Shown here one piece after another: positions 27,251-36,547 of a stretch of DNA of 64,000 nucleotides. Below the pieces are notes generated by a model, which saw only the letters and a list, made by a program, of their open reading frames with translations, made no database searches and was not told the DNA's origin. The stretch lies in contig CP186339.1 of assembly GCA_049347715.1 (NCBI GenBank), forward strand, positions 1,984,001-2,048,000, read 5' to 3'. Position 1 is the first letter of the stretch. Each line of letters begins with the position of its first letter. The DNA is from Thalassotalea_B piscium_A (GTDB lineage Bacteria > Pseudomonadota > Gammaproteobacteria > Enterobacterales > Alteromonadaceae). The position numbers and the translations under genes are program-made.

Positions 27251-27267
27251 TAAACATCATATGTTTA
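27251..27267. promoter_or_regulatory. locus-specific operator, site 4 (perfect)
   Basis: TAAACAT-CAT-ATGTTTA, perfect 7-bp arms with the same CAT centre as the site at 21354; about 100 bases before the GH16 start. Confidence 0.75.
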
Positions 27268-27364
27268 TATATGTATCACATAATTTTTGGTTTTATAACT
27301 ATCTACCGAGTTAATTAGTCGATTGAACATAAAACTATAAATGCCGTTCGGGGGGCGTTAATAC

Positions 27365-28447
27365 ATGAAGAATCTTATATTTAGTGGCAGTTTACCTTTA
27401 CTTGCTATTACGACACTGGCACTTTCAGGGTGTAATGAAACAGTATCTACAGAAAAAGAGCTAGCACCAATTGAAGTTAAGCAAGCTAACACTGTTTTAC
27501 CTTTGTCTGATCCTCAAAATAAAGAGGGTTGGATTTTAAATACAGACGTTAGTGATGAATTTGATAGTGAAGCGTTAGATGAAGATAAGTGGTTTATTGT
27601 GGGTAAGCTCGATGAAAATGGCAAACCTATTTATAAAGATCCTGATCACCCTGAGCGTGAAGTATGGACTGGTCGTGCACCAGCACAGTTTTCTGGTCGT
27701 AACGTACGATTAGAAGATGGTATGTTAAAAATATCAACCCGTTGGGAGCCTGATTTTCCATTTGAAACGGCGCAAGGTATAGATAACGTAAAATACAAAT
27801 ATGAAAACTTTACAACTGCCGCAATCATTAACCGTAAAATGTTCCGTTACGGTTACATCGAAGTGAGTGCTAAAGCCGCTGATGCTGAAGTATCAAGTGC
27901 TTTATGGTTTACTCGTCATGAAGAAAAAAATGGTCAGCGTAACGATACCTCATTAGAACTTGATGTTTTTGAACATTTCGGAAGCCATCGTCTACCAGGC
28001 AAAAGTCATCGTGACCGTGATCTTTGGTGGACAATTCACGATTGGGATCCAAAATATGGTCATGCCAATGGCAAGAATGTAACTTACACCGAAACAAAAG
28101 ATTTAGGTTTTAGAGTTGCAGAAGCATTCCACACTTATGGGTTTGAATGGACTGAAACAGGACTTCGTTATTTTATTGATGGCAAATTATTTTCTGACGT
28201 TTCTATTGCAGATGTCGAAGCATTTGCTAAAGCAAAAGGCCGCGATAAAGGTTGGGTAATTGATAAAGCTATGCACCTTTGGTTAGATTCAGAATCTTTT
28301 CCTTGGAGAGGCTTCCCTGATTCTAAAGAAGATTTAGAAGCTAACAGTCCTGAGGGCGAAAAAGATGATGGTATTGTTGATTTTGAAATTGAATACTTAA
28401 GAGTCTGGCAAAAACCTGAGCATATGACTGACAAAGTAGATCACTAA
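27365..28447 (+). CDS. GH16 galactanase lipoprotein (agarase/porphyranase/furcellaranase clade)
   Basis: An endo-acting beta-glycoside hydrolase for red algal galactans. The 360-residue protein has a lipobox ALSGC (Cys near residue 23), the clade motif VWTGRAPAQF, and catalytic residues in ELDVFEH: nucleophile Glu198, Asp200 and acid/base Glu203. WTIHDWDP and LWLDSESFPWRGFP follow. WxGRAPxxF occurs in Zobellia PorA and agarases but not in kappa-carrageenases, so this is a different subfamily from the GH16 at 42120; GH16_13 (beta/kappa-carrageenan) is an option. Two operator-like palindromes lie upstream. It is probably anchored to the outer membrane. Confidence 0.85.
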   Translation: MKNLIFSGSLPLLAITTLALSGCNETVSTEKELAPIEVKQANTVLPLSDPQNKEGWILNTDVSDEFDSEALDEDKWFIVGKLDENGKPIYKDPDHPEREVWTGRAPAQFSGRNVRLEDGMLKISTRWEPDFPFETAQGIDNVKYKYENFTTAAIINRKMFRYGYIEVSAKAADAEVSSALWFTRHEEKNGQRNDTSLELDVFEHFGSHRLPGKSHRDRDLWWTIHDWDPKYGHANGKNVTYTETKDLGFRVAEAFHTYGFEWTETGLRYFIDGKLFSDVSIADVEAFAKAKGRDKGWVIDKAMHLWLDSESFPWRGFPDSKEDLEANSPEGEKDDGIVDFEIEYLRVWQKPEHMTDKVDH

Positions 28448-28551
28448 CCCTTATAACTAGCAATATTTGCAGTAAACATATGTCGTTAACATGAGTATGG
28501 ATTACTCATTAACATTGTATCAGTCCTATTGTTTGGGATTGATACAATTTT

Positions 28552-28566
28552 AGACATCATATATTT
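28552..28566. promoter_or_regulatory. locus-specific operator, site 5 (degenerate)
   Basis: AGACAT-CAT-ATATTT matches the palindrome at 13 of 15 positions including the CAT centre; about 85 bases before the first sulfatase gene. Confidence 0.5.
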
Positions 28567-28650
28567 GTATCGGTGCAGTTAAGCTTGGCCATTTACGTAA
28601 TGTATTAGATTAACAGTACCAATAGCTCAACAAGATATTTAAGGTAAAAA

Positions 28651-30267
28651 ATGAACTTTTCTTTAAAAAACCTGCTAACTAAGCGACGTTACTCTTGCGA
28701 GATAGCTGAATCAATAAAAACCGTTAATTTCTCTTTTCCTAAGAAAGCAAACCTGCTTGCTTTAACTGCCAGTATTTCCGTGCTATTTACTTCTCTGTCA
28801 GCCTATAGTGATGAAACTATTGATAAGACATTAAATGCTAAAGAAAATGTACTTGTTATTATGTTTGATGACATGCGTTTCGACACATTTTCATACCGTG
28901 GAGGTCCGGTTAATACACCTAATATAGATGCATTAGCTAATCAGTCCGTTCGGTTTGACAATGCCATGACAACAACGGGACTTTGTTCGCCTTCAAGAGC
29001 AGCAATGTTTACCGGACGTTGGGGGCATAAAACCGGCTTAGACGATAATGTTGACCTTTATCATTCACGTTTATCTGAACTTGACCCAAAAGAGGGCGGC
29101 ATCATACGTAAAGCATCTGAAGCTGGTTACTTAGTAGGATATGTAGGTAAATGGCATTTAGGAGCTCAGGGCACAAAAATGCGTGGTGCTGAAATAGACT
29201 TAGGCCAAGGACACGAACCACGCGAACGTTTTTCACGACCTTGGACCCCTTATGAGAAAGTCCCTCAAATTAAAGGCTACTATGAGGGAAAGTTAGATGA
29301 AAATGACGAAAAGCATGAATACTTTATGACCTTGCCTGGTGGGTATGAAGATACTCAAGCGTATCGTAAAGTTGTTTATGGTAAAAGCATGATAAAACAA
29401 GCAGCCAAAGATAAACGACCTTTTTTTGGGGTGGTGAGTTTTAATCAGCCACATCCGGCTTATCGTGTGCCAGAGCCCTACGCAAGTATGTTTGATCCAA
29501 TGACCCTTAAATTACCCAAAAACCATTTAATAAAGCGAGTTAATAAACCACTTGCACAAGATGGGATATGGTGGCCATGGCATGACGTAGGTCATATGTC
29601 TGATCTTGATTGGCGTAGATCTCGTGCGTTTTATTATGGTGCTATCGCTATGGTAGATCGTATTGTCGGTGATTTAATTCAAACGGCAAAAGATGAAGGT
29701 ATGTACGATGACTTAACTATTATTCTAGTCGGTGACCAAGGGAGTATGCTAGGTGAACATGGTCTTTATGACAAAGGACCTTATGCTTATGACGAATTGA
29801 TGCGTATGCCTTTACTGATCCGTTCACCCACTATTACGCCTAAAATCGTGAATCGCCAAGTGTCTATTATTGATCTTGCCCCGACTCTTACTGAGATTAT
29901 GGGACTCAAATCTGATGAAGATATTGATGGTCGAACACTAGTACCTTTAATGACAAAAGGTGATGTGGCTGATAAGGGGAGAGTCGATTCTGCACTGTAT
30001 GCGTACGAATGGTATAACGGTTCATGGTTTGGTATCAGAGCGATTAGGACACCTGAAATGAAGTTTGTTTGGAATCCTGGCGATAGCCGAGATGAGCTTT
30101 ATGACCTTGTTAAAGATCCGATTGAAAAAGACAATCAAATTAACAATAAGTCGTACCGTAAACGATTAAAAACCATGGTTGCATTATTAGAGCAAGAACT
30201 TGTAAGAGTTAGCGACCCGTCAGTTGAACGTTTTCGTCATCATATGAGCGCACGCGGATTACTTTAG
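28651..30267 (+). CDS. S1-family sulfatase 1
   Basis: An exported type I sulfatase (alkaline phosphatase superfamily) expected to remove sulfate esters from algal galactan. The protein is 538 residues. A long N-region precedes a hydrophobic signal segment ending around SLSAYS, residue 53. MFDDMRFDT carries the metal-binding Asp pair, Cys112 in CSPSR (112-116) is the residue converted to formylglycine, and GKWHLG follows. VGDQGSMLGEHGLYDKG is the second metal site. It differs in motifs from the other two sulfatases here (CSPSR versus CGPSR; QPHPAYRVPEPY), so it belongs to another S1 subfamily and likely attacks a different position. Confidence 0.88.
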   Translation: MNFSLKNLLTKRRYSCEIAESIKTVNFSFPKKANLLALTASISVLFTSLSAYSDETIDKTLNAKENVLVIMFDDMRFDTFSYRGGPVNTPNIDALANQSVRFDNAMTTTGLCSPSRAAMFTGRWGHKTGLDDNVDLYHSRLSELDPKEGGIIRKASEAGYLVGYVGKWHLGAQGTKMRGAEIDLGQGHEPRERFSRPWTPYEKVPQIKGYYEGKLDENDEKHEYFMTLPGGYEDTQAYRKVVYGKSMIKQAAKDKRPFFGVVSFNQPHPAYRVPEPYASMFDPMTLKLPKNHLIKRVNKPLAQDGIWWPWHDVGHMSDLDWRRSRAFYYGAIAMVDRIVGDLIQTAKDEGMYDDLTIILVGDQGSMLGEHGLYDKGPYAYDELMRMPLLIRSPTITPKIVNRQVSIIDLAPTLTEIMGLKSDEDIDGRTLVPLMTKGDVADKGRVDSALYAYEWYNGSWFGIRAIRTPEMKFVWNPGDSRDELYDLVKDPIEKDNQINNKSYRKRLKTMVALLEQELVRVSDPSVERFRHHMSARGLL

Positions 30268-30320
30268 TGCTGTTACACAGTTAATACGCAGTTTTATACA
30301 GAAATGTTTAGGTAAAAATA

Positions 30321-31811
30321 ATGAAAAATAATATATCACTCAGTAAAATAGTTTTAGCATGTTTTTGTGTCATTGCTAGCCAAACATCTTTTGCTACCGA
30401 TGCTTTACTCGAAAAAAGTGAAGCGAAACGACCCAATATTTTGGTTATTTTAACCGATGATATGGGTTATGCAGATGTTGGTTTTAATGGCTCTCCTGAT
30501 ATTAAAACCCCAAACTTAGACCAGTTAGCGTCAGAAGGGGTAGTATTAACTTCTGCTTATAACGCACATCCCTTTTGTGGACCAAGTCGTGCGGGTATTA
30601 TGACAGGTCGATACCCACATAAATTTGGATCGCAATTTAACTTACCAACGAGTAATCGCTCAGGTGGTTTAGGTGTGCCTACAGAGGAAGTTTTTATCAG
30701 CAAAGTATTACAAGATGCTGGTTACAAAACAGGCGCTATTGGTAAATGGCACTTAGGCGAAGAAGCTGAGTTTCATCCTAATAACCGTGGTTTTGATGAC
30801 TTTTATGGTTTTTTAAACGGTGGGCATGACTATTTTCCATCGAGATTTAAACCTCAATATGAACGTCAGCGTAAACAAGGCTTAAATAATAGTATTTTTC
30901 ATTATATCAGACCGCTAGAACATAACGGCAAAGCCGTCGATGAAAAAGAATATGTAACTGATGGTTTATCACGAGAAGCCGTGAATTTTATTGAAAAATC
31001 GGCTATTGATAAAGATCAGCCGTTCTTTTTATATATGGCTTACAATGCACCGCATTCTCCGATGCAAGCTAAAGAAGAAGACATGGCACAGTTTCCGCAA
31101 ATAAAAGACCATAAGCGGAAAGTTTATGCGGGTATGGTTTATGCTGTAGATCGTGGTGTTAAAAATATTGTAAAAGCGCTCAAAGCAACAGGTCAATACG
31201 ACAACACGCTAATCGTATTTTTCAGTGACAATGGTGGTAAGCCAAATCTTGGTGCTAATAACTTTCCATTGCGAGGACGAAAAGGGAGTGTCTTAGAAGG
31301 GGGGTACCGAACGCCTATGTTTTTCCATTGGCCTAAAAACGTTCCTGAAGGCAAAACCTTTAGTTACCCAATCTCTACATTAGATTTATACCCAACGTTT
31401 GCGAAACTTGCTGGCGCTAAAATACCAGATAATAAAAAGTTAGATGGAAAAGATGTTATGCACGATTTAATTGCTGGTACTAATCCTAGACCCGGTGAAA
31501 TGATCTACGCAGTGAGACATAGAAAAGGCTTTTCAGAAGCGGCTGCTCGTAAAGACAATTGGAAAATCGTCAATACAGGTAAAAAATGGCAATTATTTGA
31601 TGTAGATACAGATAAAAGTGAAAGTAATGATGTCAGTAGCAAGTATCCGCTGATTGTCAGAGAAATGGTCGCAGAAATGGAAGTTTGGAGTTGGACCAAC
31701 CAACAACCTTTATGGTTTCATAATCATGAAGAAGGGGTTATGTGGAGAGAAAAAGCCATGCCAAGATATCATGAAACTTTTAATTTAAAGGGTGATGATA
31801 AGGCGCATTAA
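30321..31811 (+). CDS. S1-family sulfatase 2 (S1_19-like)
   Basis: A 496-residue exported sulfatase with a signal peptide to about Ala25. RPNILVILTDDMGYADVGF gives the metal-site aspartates, Cys86 in CGPSR is the formylglycine precursor, then TGRYPHKFG, GKWHLGE and FFSDNGGKPNLGA. The pattern resembles S1_19 enzymes, several of which act on carrageenan in Pseudoalteromonas. It lies 53 bases after sulfatase 1, probably in the same transcript. No maturation enzyme (FGE or anSME) is in the window. Confidence 0.88.
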   Translation: MKNNISLSKIVLACFCVIASQTSFATDALLEKSEAKRPNILVILTDDMGYADVGFNGSPDIKTPNLDQLASEGVVLTSAYNAHPFCGPSRAGIMTGRYPHKFGSQFNLPTSNRSGGLGVPTEEVFISKVLQDAGYKTGAIGKWHLGEEAEFHPNNRGFDDFYGFLNGGHDYFPSRFKPQYERQRKQGLNNSIFHYIRPLEHNGKAVDEKEYVTDGLSREAVNFIEKSAIDKDQPFFLYMAYNAPHSPMQAKEEDMAQFPQIKDHKRKVYAGMVYAVDRGVKNIVKALKATGQYDNTLIVFFSDNGGKPNLGANNFPLRGRKGSVLEGGYRTPMFFHWPKNVPEGKTFSYPISTLDLYPTFAKLAGAKIPDNKKLDGKDVMHDLIAGTNPRPGEMIYAVRHRKGFSEAAARKDNWKIVNTGKKWQLFDVDTDKSESNDVSSKYPLIVREMVAEMEVWSWTNQQPLWFHNHEEGVMWREKAMPRYHETFNLKGDDKAH

Positions 31812-32423
31812 TCTTTGAACAATTAATTTGATTGTTTGTGGGAATTACGAGCTTACTGTTGCTTAATTAAATTAGGTAACAGTAAGCTTTAGCTAATCAA
31901 ATAATTGTCATCCTAAACAAATAAATGGGATGAGCCATAAAACCACAACTATACTCAAGAAAAAGCTGAACTAATTGCCTTTAAATGTATGCGAATTTAC
32001 CCGAATCAAGGCTAGTAGTCAGCTCACTACTACACCGATTACCTAATAAAGAGTTCATCTAGTTACACTTGTTTATTATTATCGTCTAAGGTCATGTTCT
32101 TTGTGGCATCCAGTCAATTTACACCTTCCTATTTCAGACTCTCTAACTCGTTTAATTTAAGGTTTAAATCTAGTAGGAGTACATCTTTTTTAGCTTATAA
32201 ATGAATTTATTTCATCAGATTAAATATTGATATTTATACAATTAAAAAATTTCTATCAAAGGATTGATTATTTTTCATCATATTATGTTGTAAATCGAAA
32301 CATCATATGTTTAACTATATATTACTTTTATAAATATAATTTATGTGGCTAAGTTAAGTGCTGTTGTGTTAATACATTTAAACTAACTATTTCCCGTTGG
32401 CCAAACAAGCAGGTTAAAGATAA
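31812..32423. other. 612-base intergenic region before the cycloisomerase gene
   Basis: No supported coding frame. An 11-bp perfect inverted repeat (AGCTTACTGTT at 31850-31860, AACAGTAAGCT at 31878-31888, 17-base loop) lies shortly after sulfatase 2 and may end or stabilise that transcript. A perfect operator palindrome is at 32298. The rest is AT-rich with no clear structure. Confidence 0.6.
32298..32312. promoter_or_regulatory. locus-specific operator, site 6 (perfect)
   Basis: AAACAT-CAT-ATGTTT, identical over 15 bases to the cores at 21358 and 27252; 111 bases before the cycloisomerase start. Confidence 0.75.
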
Positions 32424-33575
32424 ATGAAAATAGAATGCATAAGAACCCATCATATAAGATGCGAATTAAAAAAACCTTTTGGTTTTTCTCAGTGGTTCTA
32501 TAACCAACGTAATGTTTTACTGATCGAAGTTATCGCTGATGATGGTACATCTGGCTGGGGTGAATGCTACGGTCCTGCTGATGTCATTCAAGCTGCAGTT
32601 GAAAAATTTTATGCGCCAAGAATTATGGGCATGGATCCCCAAGCTACAGAAGCTATTTGGCACCATATGTGGCGTTCATCATTAGATTTTGCACGCTCAG
32701 GCATCATGATGGCGGCAATGTCTGGTATTGATATGGCATTGTGGGATTTAAAAGGTAAAGCCTTAAATTTAAGTGTTAGTCAGCTAATGGGCGGAGCAGT
32801 TAGAGATACCGTTCCATGTTATGCCACGGGTATGTATTTCCAAGATCTCCCTGAAGATAAATTACTAGATACCTTAGTGTCTGAAGCTCAGGGGTACGCA
32901 GCGGAAGGCTACAAGGCCATGAAAATAAAGGTCGGTAAGAATTTGGCCTTTGATGAAAAACTTATTATAGCAATGCGTAGCGCGCTGCCTAATATCGTAT
33001 TAGCTGCTGACTCCAATCACGCTTATGATCTACCTGAAGCACTAAAAATAGCAAAAATACTCGAAGATAATGATTATCATTGGTTTGAAGAACCTTTATC
33101 ACCAGAACATCTCGACTTATTCAGACAACTACAAGATAAAACTAATATCGCTATTGCTACTGGTGAATGTGAGCAAACACGTTATGGATTTAAAAAACTC
33201 ATTGAGCAAGGCGGTGTACAATTAGTGCAGGCTGATTTAGCTTATTGTGGTGGTCCAAGCGAAGCGCTTAAAATACGCTCACTAGCATCTGCGAGTGGTT
33301 TAAATATGATACCTCATGTATGGGGTACGCAATTAAATCTTGCTGCTGCGACTCATTTCTTAGCAACAGCTTACTCAGAACCAGGCCGTGCAGAATCTAA
33401 ACCCTTATATTTAGAATATGACCGCACCGAAAATCCTTTAAGAGACAATCTTTACAAAGTTAATGTAGTAGTTGAGCAAGGCGAAGCCATTGTTCCAACT
33501 GCTGCAGGTCTCGGTGTCGAAATAGATAACGACGCTTTAAATGAATTTACTATTTGTATGACGGAATCAAAATGA
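32424..33575 (+). CDS. 3,6-anhydrogalactonate cycloisomerase (enolase superfamily)
   Basis: Predicted to open 3,6-anhydrogalactonate to 2-keto-3-deoxygalactonate. It is a 383-residue enolase-superfamily enzyme: cap KKPFGFSQWFYNQRN near residues 16-30, KxK in AMKIKVG (Lys167/Lys169), metal ligands Asp196 in AADSNHAY, Glu222/Glu223 in WFEEP and Glu248 in TGECEQ, then His298 in PHVWGTQ. The GFSQ cap and pairing with an aldehyde dehydrogenase fit known anhydrogalactonate cycloisomerases. It overlaps the dehydrogenase gene by 4 bases (ATGA). Whether the D-form (carrageenan) or L-form (agar) is used cannot be decided from sequence. Confidence 0.78.
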   Translation: MKIECIRTHHIRCELKKPFGFSQWFYNQRNVLLIEVIADDGTSGWGECYGPADVIQAAVEKFYAPRIMGMDPQATEAIWHHMWRSSLDFARSGIMMAAMSGIDMALWDLKGKALNLSVSQLMGGAVRDTVPCYATGMYFQDLPEDKLLDTLVSEAQGYAAEGYKAMKIKVGKNLAFDEKLIIAMRSALPNIVLAADSNHAYDLPEALKIAKILEDNDYHWFEEPLSPEHLDLFRQLQDKTNIAIATGECEQTRYGFKKLIEQGGVQLVQADLAYCGGPSEALKIRSLASASGLNMIPHVWGTQLNLAAATHFLATAYSEPGRAESKPLYLEYDRTENPLRDNLYKVNVVVEQGEAIVPTAAGLGVEIDNDALNEFTICMTESK

Positions 33576-35008
33576 ACGATATTCAATATAAAATGATTAT
33601 AAATGGCGAACGAGTCAGTTCGTCTGCAACTTTTCCTGTGATTAACCCTGATAACGAACAAATAGTTGCGCAGGTACCTCAAATTGAAGCTCAACAAGTT
33701 GAAGATGTACTGGCCGCGGCTGAGCAAGGTTTTAATTCTTGGTCAACATTTTCTGTCGCAGACAGAGAAAAATTAATTTTAGCTTATGCTGATTTATTAG
33801 AACAACACAAAGACGAAATTGTCGATATTCTGATTAGTGAATCAGGTAAGCCTATTGATAATGCCGAATACGATTTCGGTATGTTAGTGACTTGTTTACG
33901 TTACTTTGTTGAAGAAGCAAAACGTGTTGAGCAACCTGTTATTGTTGATCCGGACGGTAGATTTCATCATTACATTCAACGTCAACCTATTGGTGTGGCT
34001 GTTGGCTTTTTAGCTTGGAACTTTCCATTGCTAAACTTTGGTTACAAACTTGGCCCAGTGCTAGCCACAGGTTGTAGTAGCATTATAAAACCATCACAAG
34101 TAACGCCGCTTGCTACATTAAGATGTGCTGAATTAGCCTTAGAAGTTGGCTTTCCTGCTGGTGTTATCAATGTTATTACCAGTAATGACTATGATGTAAC
34201 TAATCCATTATTAACCAGTAAAATTCCTGCTTTATTTACCATGATTGGTTCAACCAACTCAGGTGTTAAAGCGATGCAAACAGCGTGTACTAGCGTAAAA
34301 CATTTTTCAGTTGAACTTGGCGGTAATGCACCGGTTATTGTTTATGATGATGCTGAAGTTAAAAAAGCAGCACACAATATTATTGACCTTAAATACGGTA
34401 ACAGTGGTCAAGTTTGTGTTTCACCTAACCGTTGTTTTGTTCACGAGTCGGTTTATCAGGAGTTTATTGAAGAAGCCAAAGCGCATGCTGAAGGTTTAGT
34501 CCTGGGAGCTGGGCGTGGCGAAGGTCGTCAAATGGGACCCGTTATTAATGCTAAAGAACGCTCTCGCATTCTTTCTCTCGTTGATGATGCTGTTGCAAAA
34601 GGCGCTACCTTAACCTTAGGTGGAAAAATTCCAGCTTCTCATACAAAAGGCTTTTACATGGAGCCTACCATTCTTACAAACGTTAATGTTGATATGTCGG
34701 TAGCACGACAAGAAATTTTTGGTCCTGTTTTACCTATTATTCCTTTTAGTGATAGCGACGATATTATTGCTTTAGCCAATGATTGTGAATACGGCTTATC
34801 GGCTTATGTTTACACCACTAATTTAAAACGTGGTATGCAAGCAGCCAATCAAATTCAAGCAGGTAGTGTTTGTATCAATGAAGTGCATTATGCAGTGCAT
34901 TTACCCCATGGTGGTTTAAAGCAAAGTGGTGTTGGTAAAGATTGTTCACGCTATAGCCTTGAAGAATATTTAACCAATAAACGTGTTTCAATTTTAGTGA
35001 ATGACTAA
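33572..35008 (+). CDS. aldehyde dehydrogenase, candidate 3,6-anhydrogalactose dehydrogenase
   Basis: A 478-residue NAD(P)-dependent aldehyde dehydrogenase. It shows AWNFPLLNFGYKLGP near 148-162, the nucleotide-site GSTNSGVKAM, catalytic Glu248 in VELGGNAP, and catalytic Cys282 in GQVCVSPNR. The ATG at 33572 is chosen since it overlaps the upstream stop as ATGA; a start six codons earlier would extend into the preceding gene. It is predicted to oxidise 3,6-anhydrogalactose to anhydrogalactonate, the substrate of the enzyme encoded just before it. The coupling of the two genes is the main support. Confidence 0.8.
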   Translation: MNDIQYKMIINGERVSSSATFPVINPDNEQIVAQVPQIEAQQVEDVLAAAEQGFNSWSTFSVADREKLILAYADLLEQHKDEIVDILISESGKPIDNAEYDFGMLVTCLRYFVEEAKRVEQPVIVDPDGRFHHYIQRQPIGVAVGFLAWNFPLLNFGYKLGPVLATGCSSIIKPSQVTPLATLRCAELALEVGFPAGVINVITSNDYDVTNPLLTSKIPALFTMIGSTNSGVKAMQTACTSVKHFSVELGGNAPVIVYDDAEVKKAAHNIIDLKYGNSGQVCVSPNRCFVHESVYQEFIEEAKAHAEGLVLGAGRGEGRQMGPVINAKERSRILSLVDDAVAKGATLTLGGKIPASHTKGFYMEPTILTNVNVDMSVARQEIFGPVLPIIPFSDSDDIIALANDCEYGLSAYVYTTNLKRGMQAANQIQAGSVCINEVHYAVHLPHGGLKQSGVGKDCSRYSLEEYLTNKRVSILVND

Positions 35009-35010
35009 TT

Positions 35011-36468
35011 ATGAATATTTCAATTAAATCTCTACTAACTGGTGTGGCTTTTATTATTGCGTTAGCTCCATTGAGTAACGCGTTAGCAAATGATAAAGCC
35101 AAAAGTAACACTCAAAAGCCAGGTAAACAGCCTAATATTGTTTTACTTTTTTCTGACGATGCCGGTTATGCCGACTTTGGTTTTCATGGTAGTAAAATCA
35201 TGAAAACCCCAAATTTAGATAAGCTTGCTCAACAAGGTGTCAAATTTGAACAGGCTTATGTAACAGATCCTACATGTGGTCCATCTCGTGCTGGCCTTAT
35301 CACAGGTAAGTATCAACAAAGATTTGGTTTTGAAGAGAATAACGTACCGGGTTATATGAGTAAGAACTCAGCAGCAGATGGTAGTGATATGGGTGTTCCT
35401 GTTGAAGAAGTCACCATGGCTGATTACTTGAAAAAATTGGGTTATACCAACGGCTTTTACGGTAAGTGGCATGTGGGTGGCGCAGACAAATTTCACCCAT
35501 TAAAAAGAGGTTTTGATGAGTTTTATGGGTTTAGAGGTGGAGCAAGAAGCTACTTTGCTTATTCAAAAGCACCTGCGAGTGAACTAGATCTTAACGAGCG
35601 TAACTTTCGTAACTTTGAAGAGCCTAAAGGTTATTACACCGATGTACTTGCTGAAGAAGCCACACAATTTATAGAAAAAAATGCGAAAGCAGATAAACCA
35701 TTTTTCGCTTTTGTTTCTTTTAACGCGGTTCATACCCCTCTAGATGCTAAACCTGAAGATCTTGCGCAATTTCCTGCCCTTAAAGGCAAGTTAAAAACAT
35801 TAGCAGCAATGACTCTGGCATTAGACCGAGCTTCAGGAAAGATAATGGACAAGTTGGTGGAACTGGGTATTGATGACAACACTATTGTTATTTTTACTAA
35901 TGACAATGGTGGACCTAGTGACAAAAACGCGTCAAGTAACGCACCTTTTAGTGGCACAAAGTCGAATCACTTAGAAGGCGGTCTTAGAGTGCCTTTCTTG
36001 ATGAAATGGCCAAATCATATTCAAGCGAATACGACTTATGAGTATCCCATTAGCTTATTTGATCTTCTTCCTACTTTTTATGCTGCTGGTGGTGGCATGA
36101 CAAAGGATTTGCCAGGTATTGATGGTGTTGATCTGATGCCTTATATCCAACAAAAAAATAGCAACCGTCCACACAATGTTCTTTATTGGAAAAAAGATAC
36201 TAGAGCGACAATTCGTGAAGGCGATTGGAAGTTAATACGTTTTCCTGACCGACCGGCAGAACTTTACTATGTCCCTGAAGATATTAAAGAAGTTCATAAC
36301 GTAGCTAGTAAGCATCCAGAAAAAGTTAAAAAAATGTTTAAGAAGTTATTTGTATGGGAATCAACTTTAGAACGACCACGTTGGTTACTAAAACGAAAAT
36401 TCGAAAATTATGATATTGAACGAATGGATAAGTACAGAAGAGTAGATCTAGAAAATAAAATTAATTAA
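35011..36468 (+). CDS. S1-family sulfatase 3 (S1_19-like)
   Basis: A 485-residue exported sulfatase, signal peptide to about Ala26. NIVLLFSDDAGYADFGF, Cys89 in CGPSR, TGKYQQRFGFEENN, GKWHVGG and FTNDNGGPSDKN make the S1 active site. TGKYQQRFGFE resembles the S1_19 group. It begins 2 bases after the dehydrogenase stop, so cycloisomerase, dehydrogenase and sulfatase form one operon behind the operator at 32298. It mixes a periplasmic enzyme with two cytoplasmic catabolic ones. Confidence 0.88.
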   Translation: MNISIKSLLTGVAFIIALAPLSNALANDKAKSNTQKPGKQPNIVLLFSDDAGYADFGFHGSKIMKTPNLDKLAQQGVKFEQAYVTDPTCGPSRAGLITGKYQQRFGFEENNVPGYMSKNSAADGSDMGVPVEEVTMADYLKKLGYTNGFYGKWHVGGADKFHPLKRGFDEFYGFRGGARSYFAYSKAPASELDLNERNFRNFEEPKGYYTDVLAEEATQFIEKNAKADKPFFAFVSFNAVHTPLDAKPEDLAQFPALKGKLKTLAAMTLALDRASGKIMDKLVELGIDDNTIVIFTNDNGGPSDKNASSNAPFSGTKSNHLEGGLRVPFLMKWPNHIQANTTYEYPISLFDLLPTFYAAGGGMTKDLPGIDGVDLMPYIQQKNSNRPHNVLYWKKDTRATIREGDWKLIRFPDRPAELYYVPEDIKEVHNVASKHPEKVKKMFKKLFVWESTLERPRWLLKRKFENYDIERMDKYRRVDLENKIN

Positions 36469-36547
36469 CAGCGATAGAATTTTAATAATAAAAGGGCGTT
36501 TCATTAAGTAGTAAAGCCTATACAAAATTTGGAACTGGGGAGATTAC

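Larger units (their letters stand above)
26799..27364. other. 566-base intergenic region before the first GH16 gene
   Basis: No supported coding frame. It holds the second hairpin after the GntR gene (26819-26869), a direct repeat TGCAATATT (27023-27031 and 27040-27048) and two copies of the locus palindrome (27129 and 27252). It is probably a promoter and control region for the GH16 and sulfatase genes. Confidence 0.6.
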
